From positions 1 to 13,510 of the forward strand of contig JAQCNN010000014.1 of assembly GCA_028275005.1 (NCBI GenBank): a DNA stretch of 13,510 nt, in the 5' to 3' direction. The notes beneath the pieces were generated by a model that was not told where the DNA came from, ran no database searches, and saw only the letters and a program-made list of their open reading frames with translations. Position numbers and translations under genes: made by a program. The stretch is from Salinirussus sp. Lineage in GTDB: Archaea > Halobacteriota > Halobacteria > Halobacteriales > Haloarculaceae. How positions within the stretch are numbered: position 1 is the stretch's first letter; each line of letters begins with the position of its first letter. Shown here piece by piece: positions 11,722-13,510 of the stretch.

Positions 11722-12723
11722 CTATCTGACACCTCCGACGGAGAAGCCGTTCTCGCCGAGCCGGTTGAGCAGGGCCGTCACCACCGCGACGATGATAAAG
11801 TAGATCGAGATGGCGGCCGCGGCCCGGAGAAACGGGTTGTTCGAGATGTTCTCGAACAGAAACAGCGAGAACGGACGAGGGCCGCTGGAGTAGACCACGT
11901 AGGAGAAGTTGAACTCGGCGGCCGCGAGCGTCCAGCAGATGATCGAGCCGGAGATGATCCCCTGTTTCGCGCCGGGGACGATCACCCGCAGGAAGGTGGT
12001 CGTCCACGAGGCGCCGAGTGACCGGGCGCTCTCCTCCATCTGCCGCAGGTCCATCGACTCGAAGGAGGACTGCACCGCGAGCACCATGTAGGGGATCTTC
12101 AAAAGCGAGTAGCCAAGCACCAGCGCGATGACACTCGGCAGGTCGGGGTAGGTCTTCAGGAAGGCGATCCCCAGGATGATCCCGGGGACGATCGGCAGGA
12201 CGGCAAACGTGTTCATCAGCCGGCGACCGGTGAAGTCGTAGCGGGTGACGGCGTACGCAATCGGGACACCGACGAGGAGGTTGATGAACACGCCGAGCAG
12301 CGCCAGCAGCACGCTGAACCCCAGCGCCATCGGGATCGGCGTCTGGACGTAGAAGTCGAAGGGAAAAAACAGCGTCAACTCCGGCAGGAGAGGGAGGTCC
12401 AGGACGAACAGCACATCCGGTGCGACGAACGTCCAGAACCCGCCGAGTCCGCGTGAGGCGCCCACAGTTTCGGCGACCCCGAGCGCCTGCGCCCAGTTCC
12501 GGAGGGTGAGGCCGCCGCTGGGGAGGATACCGGTCCAGTTCTCGAAGAAGGAGGCGATAAACGTCACCAGCACCGGTCCGATGAGGAAGAGAATAGTGAC
12601 AAGCAGCAGTGCTGTGACCAGGCTGCGTCCGTAGCGCGCCGACAGCCGGCCCAGTCGGCTGGGCTCGCGGTCCGGGACCTCACCCGTGACCGCCGTCGCG
12701 TCGTCGGCCCCTGGCGTGCTCAT
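11722..12723 (-). CDS. ABC importer permease (PotC-like second subunit)
   Basis: A 333-aa inner-membrane permease. A hydrophilic N-terminus (1-33) is followed by a first helix at about 36-59, a long extracellular segment (60-125), and a core of about five helices from 132 to 320. The cytoplasmic coupling loop is EESARSLGASWTTTFLRVIV (230-249), matching the EAA motif that contacts the ATPase. The ATG at 12723 overlaps the TGA of the upstream permease as ATGA. Two separate permease genes fit the PotB/PotC or PhnU/PhnV-type layout. The stop TAG abuts the ATPase start. Confidence 0.93.
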   Translation of the reverse strand: MSTPGADDATAVTGEVPDREPSRLGRLSARYGRSLVTALLLVTILFLIGPVLVTFIASFFENWTGILPSGGLTLRNWAQALGVAETVGASRGLGGFWTFVAPDVLFVLDLPLLPELTLFFPFDFYVQTPIPMALGFSVLLALLGVFINLLVGVPIAYAVTRYDFTGRRLMNTFAVLPIVPGIILGIAFLKTYPDLPSVIALVLGYSLLKIPYMVLAVQSSFESMDLRQMEESARSLGASWTTTFLRVIVPGAKQGIISGSIICWTLAAAEFNFSYVVYSSGPRPFSLFLFENISNNPFLRAAAAISIYFIIVAVVTALLNRLGENGFSVGGVR

Positions 12724-13510
12724 CGGGCCACCTCCGCGCTGGTGTAGCGCAGGCTGAGGAAGGTAAACAGGACCGTGAACAGGAAGAAGATGGCCGCCAG
12801 CGCCGAGGCGATGTTCAGCTCGAAGCCGACCTTGACCAGCTGGTCAAAGCGGAAGGTCACCACCGACAGCGCCTTTAGGACGAGGACTGTCCCGAAGATG
12901 GCCAGTGCCGTCCGGAAGGTGAGGATGAGCGCGCCCACGATCCCGGGGCGGATCTGTGGGAGGGTGACGTGGCGGAACGTCTGTAGCGGGGTCGCCCCCA
13001 GGGCACGGGCGGCCTCCTCGGCGTCGGTGTTCACCTCGGCGTAGGTCCCGCGCAACAGCAGCGTCGCCCGGGGGATCATCGAGTAGAGGTAGCCAAAGAA
13101 CAGCCCCAGGATGGCGAGTGTCGTCCCGGAGGGCTGGCCGGTCAGCTGGAGGTCGACCGGCTCGGTCCCGCTCAGCACGGCGAAGAAGTTGGTGAGAAAC
13201 CCGGTCTGCCCGAACAGGACGATCATCATGAACGCGGCGACGATCCCCGGCAGACTGATCGGAAAGGAGACAAGCGTCACCAGCAGCCCCTTCCGCGGGA
13301 GGTCGTACTTCTCGAGTCCGTGCGCAACGGCGATACCGACAGTCACGCTCGACACCGTCGTGATAGCGCCGAACCACAGCGAGTTCCAGATCGTCTTCCC
13401 GTAGACGGGGTTGACCGCCTCCCCGCCGGCTGCGATGGCCGCCGAGATGTCTGTCCCCACGACGGGGACGAACGCGGCGATAGAGGCGAACAGCCGCTGG
13501 TACGGCGCCA
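12720..13510 (-). CDS. ABC importer permease (PotB-like first subunit), 5' end beyond window
   Basis: The frame stays open to the right edge; the GTG at 13460 is internal, because the reading continues upstream as APYQRLFASIAAFVPVVGTD. About 262 residues are present. Several hydrophobic helices are clear (for example SLWFGAITTVSSVTVGIAVA, LVTLVSFPISLPGIVAAFMM, and the last one before the stop). The coupling loop EEAARALGATPLQTFRHVTL, followed by PQIRPG, is a textbook EAA motif. It is the first of the four coupled genes visible. The operon promoter, the true start and presumably the substrate-binding protein gene lie to the right of the window. Confidence 0.92.
   Translation of the reverse strand, partial: APYQRLFASIAAFVPVVGTDISAAIAAGGEAVNPVYGKTIWNSLWFGAITTVSSVTVGIAVAHGLEKYDLPRKGLLVTLVSFPISLPGIVAAFMMIVLFGQTGFLTNFFAVLSGTEPVDLQLTGQPSGTTLAILGLFFGYLYSMIPRATLLLRGTYAEVNTDAEEAARALGATPLQTFRHVTLPQIRPGIVGALILTFRTALAIFGTVLVLKALSVVTFRFDQLVKVGFELNIASALAAIFFLFTVLFTFLSLRYTSAEVAR

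Noticed and set aside
10609..12021. A 470-codon open frame antisense to the ABC ATPase and permease
   Set aside because: The opposite strand has complete Walker A, signature and Walker B motifs. The antisense product is Arg/Asp/Gly-rich without a recognisable fold.
1..13510. tRNA, rRNA, CRISPR repeats, toxin-antitoxin or defence genes
   Set aside because: No T-arm consensus, rRNA motifs, regular direct-repeat arrays or recognisable defence domains were seen on either strand.

Overview
The window reads as chromosomal DNA of a haloarchaeon (class Halobacteria). The evidence is very high GC, proteins rich in Asp and Glu and poor in Lys, several small protein families that I know only from haloarchaea, and TATA-like boxes centred about 25-28 bp before the start codon with almost no 5' leader (leaderless transcripts). 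I cannot name the genus. No rRNA, tRNA, CRISPR array or intact insertion sequence was seen.

Layout. 1-146 is the first 48 codons of a class V aminotransferase running off the left edge. 206-927 is a two-gene fluoride exporter operon (two CrcB proteins with opposite charge patterns). 1036-1482 is a small membrane-anchored protein with a probable Ig-like domain; its stop codon overlaps the stop of the next, convergent gene. 1479-4582 is a minus-strand group with a protein-maintenance flavour: an M29-type metallo-aminopeptidase, a CxxC zinc-finger protein, a canonical protein-L-isoaspartate methyltransferase one base after it, and a second, diverged methyltransferase paralogue that lacks the family active-site motif. 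4672-5572 holds two small plus-strand conserved proteins, each with its own TATA box. 5698-6291 holds two small minus-strand acidic proteins (DUF5783-like and DUF5786-like).

6292-6823 is the only long gap. It has no convincing protein gene, but it is full of inverted repeats: three hairpins that abut, a 7-bp long-range stem, a perfect 10-bp inverted repeat with a competing 8-bp pairing, and an AT-rich patch that looks like a promoter on both strands. It is the best place in the window to look for an undescribed element, either a structured RNA or a decayed mobile element.

6824-7840 is a deaminase-type amidohydrolase. 7929-8219 is a small conserved protein and 8249-9742 is a RecJ-like DHH nuclease with its own promoter. 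9770 to the right edge is an ABC importer operon read leftwards: permease (cut by the edge), permease, ATPase, then a CpdA/GpdQ-like metallophosphoesterase. The junctions are ATGA overlap, zero gap and GTGA overlap, so the four genes look translationally coupled. The phosphoesterase suggests that the cargo may be a phosphate ester or phosphonate. The substrate-binding protein and the operon promoter must lie beyond the right edge.

Most of the window is ordinary haloarchaeal core genome. I do not see a defence system or a clearly new multi-gene system.
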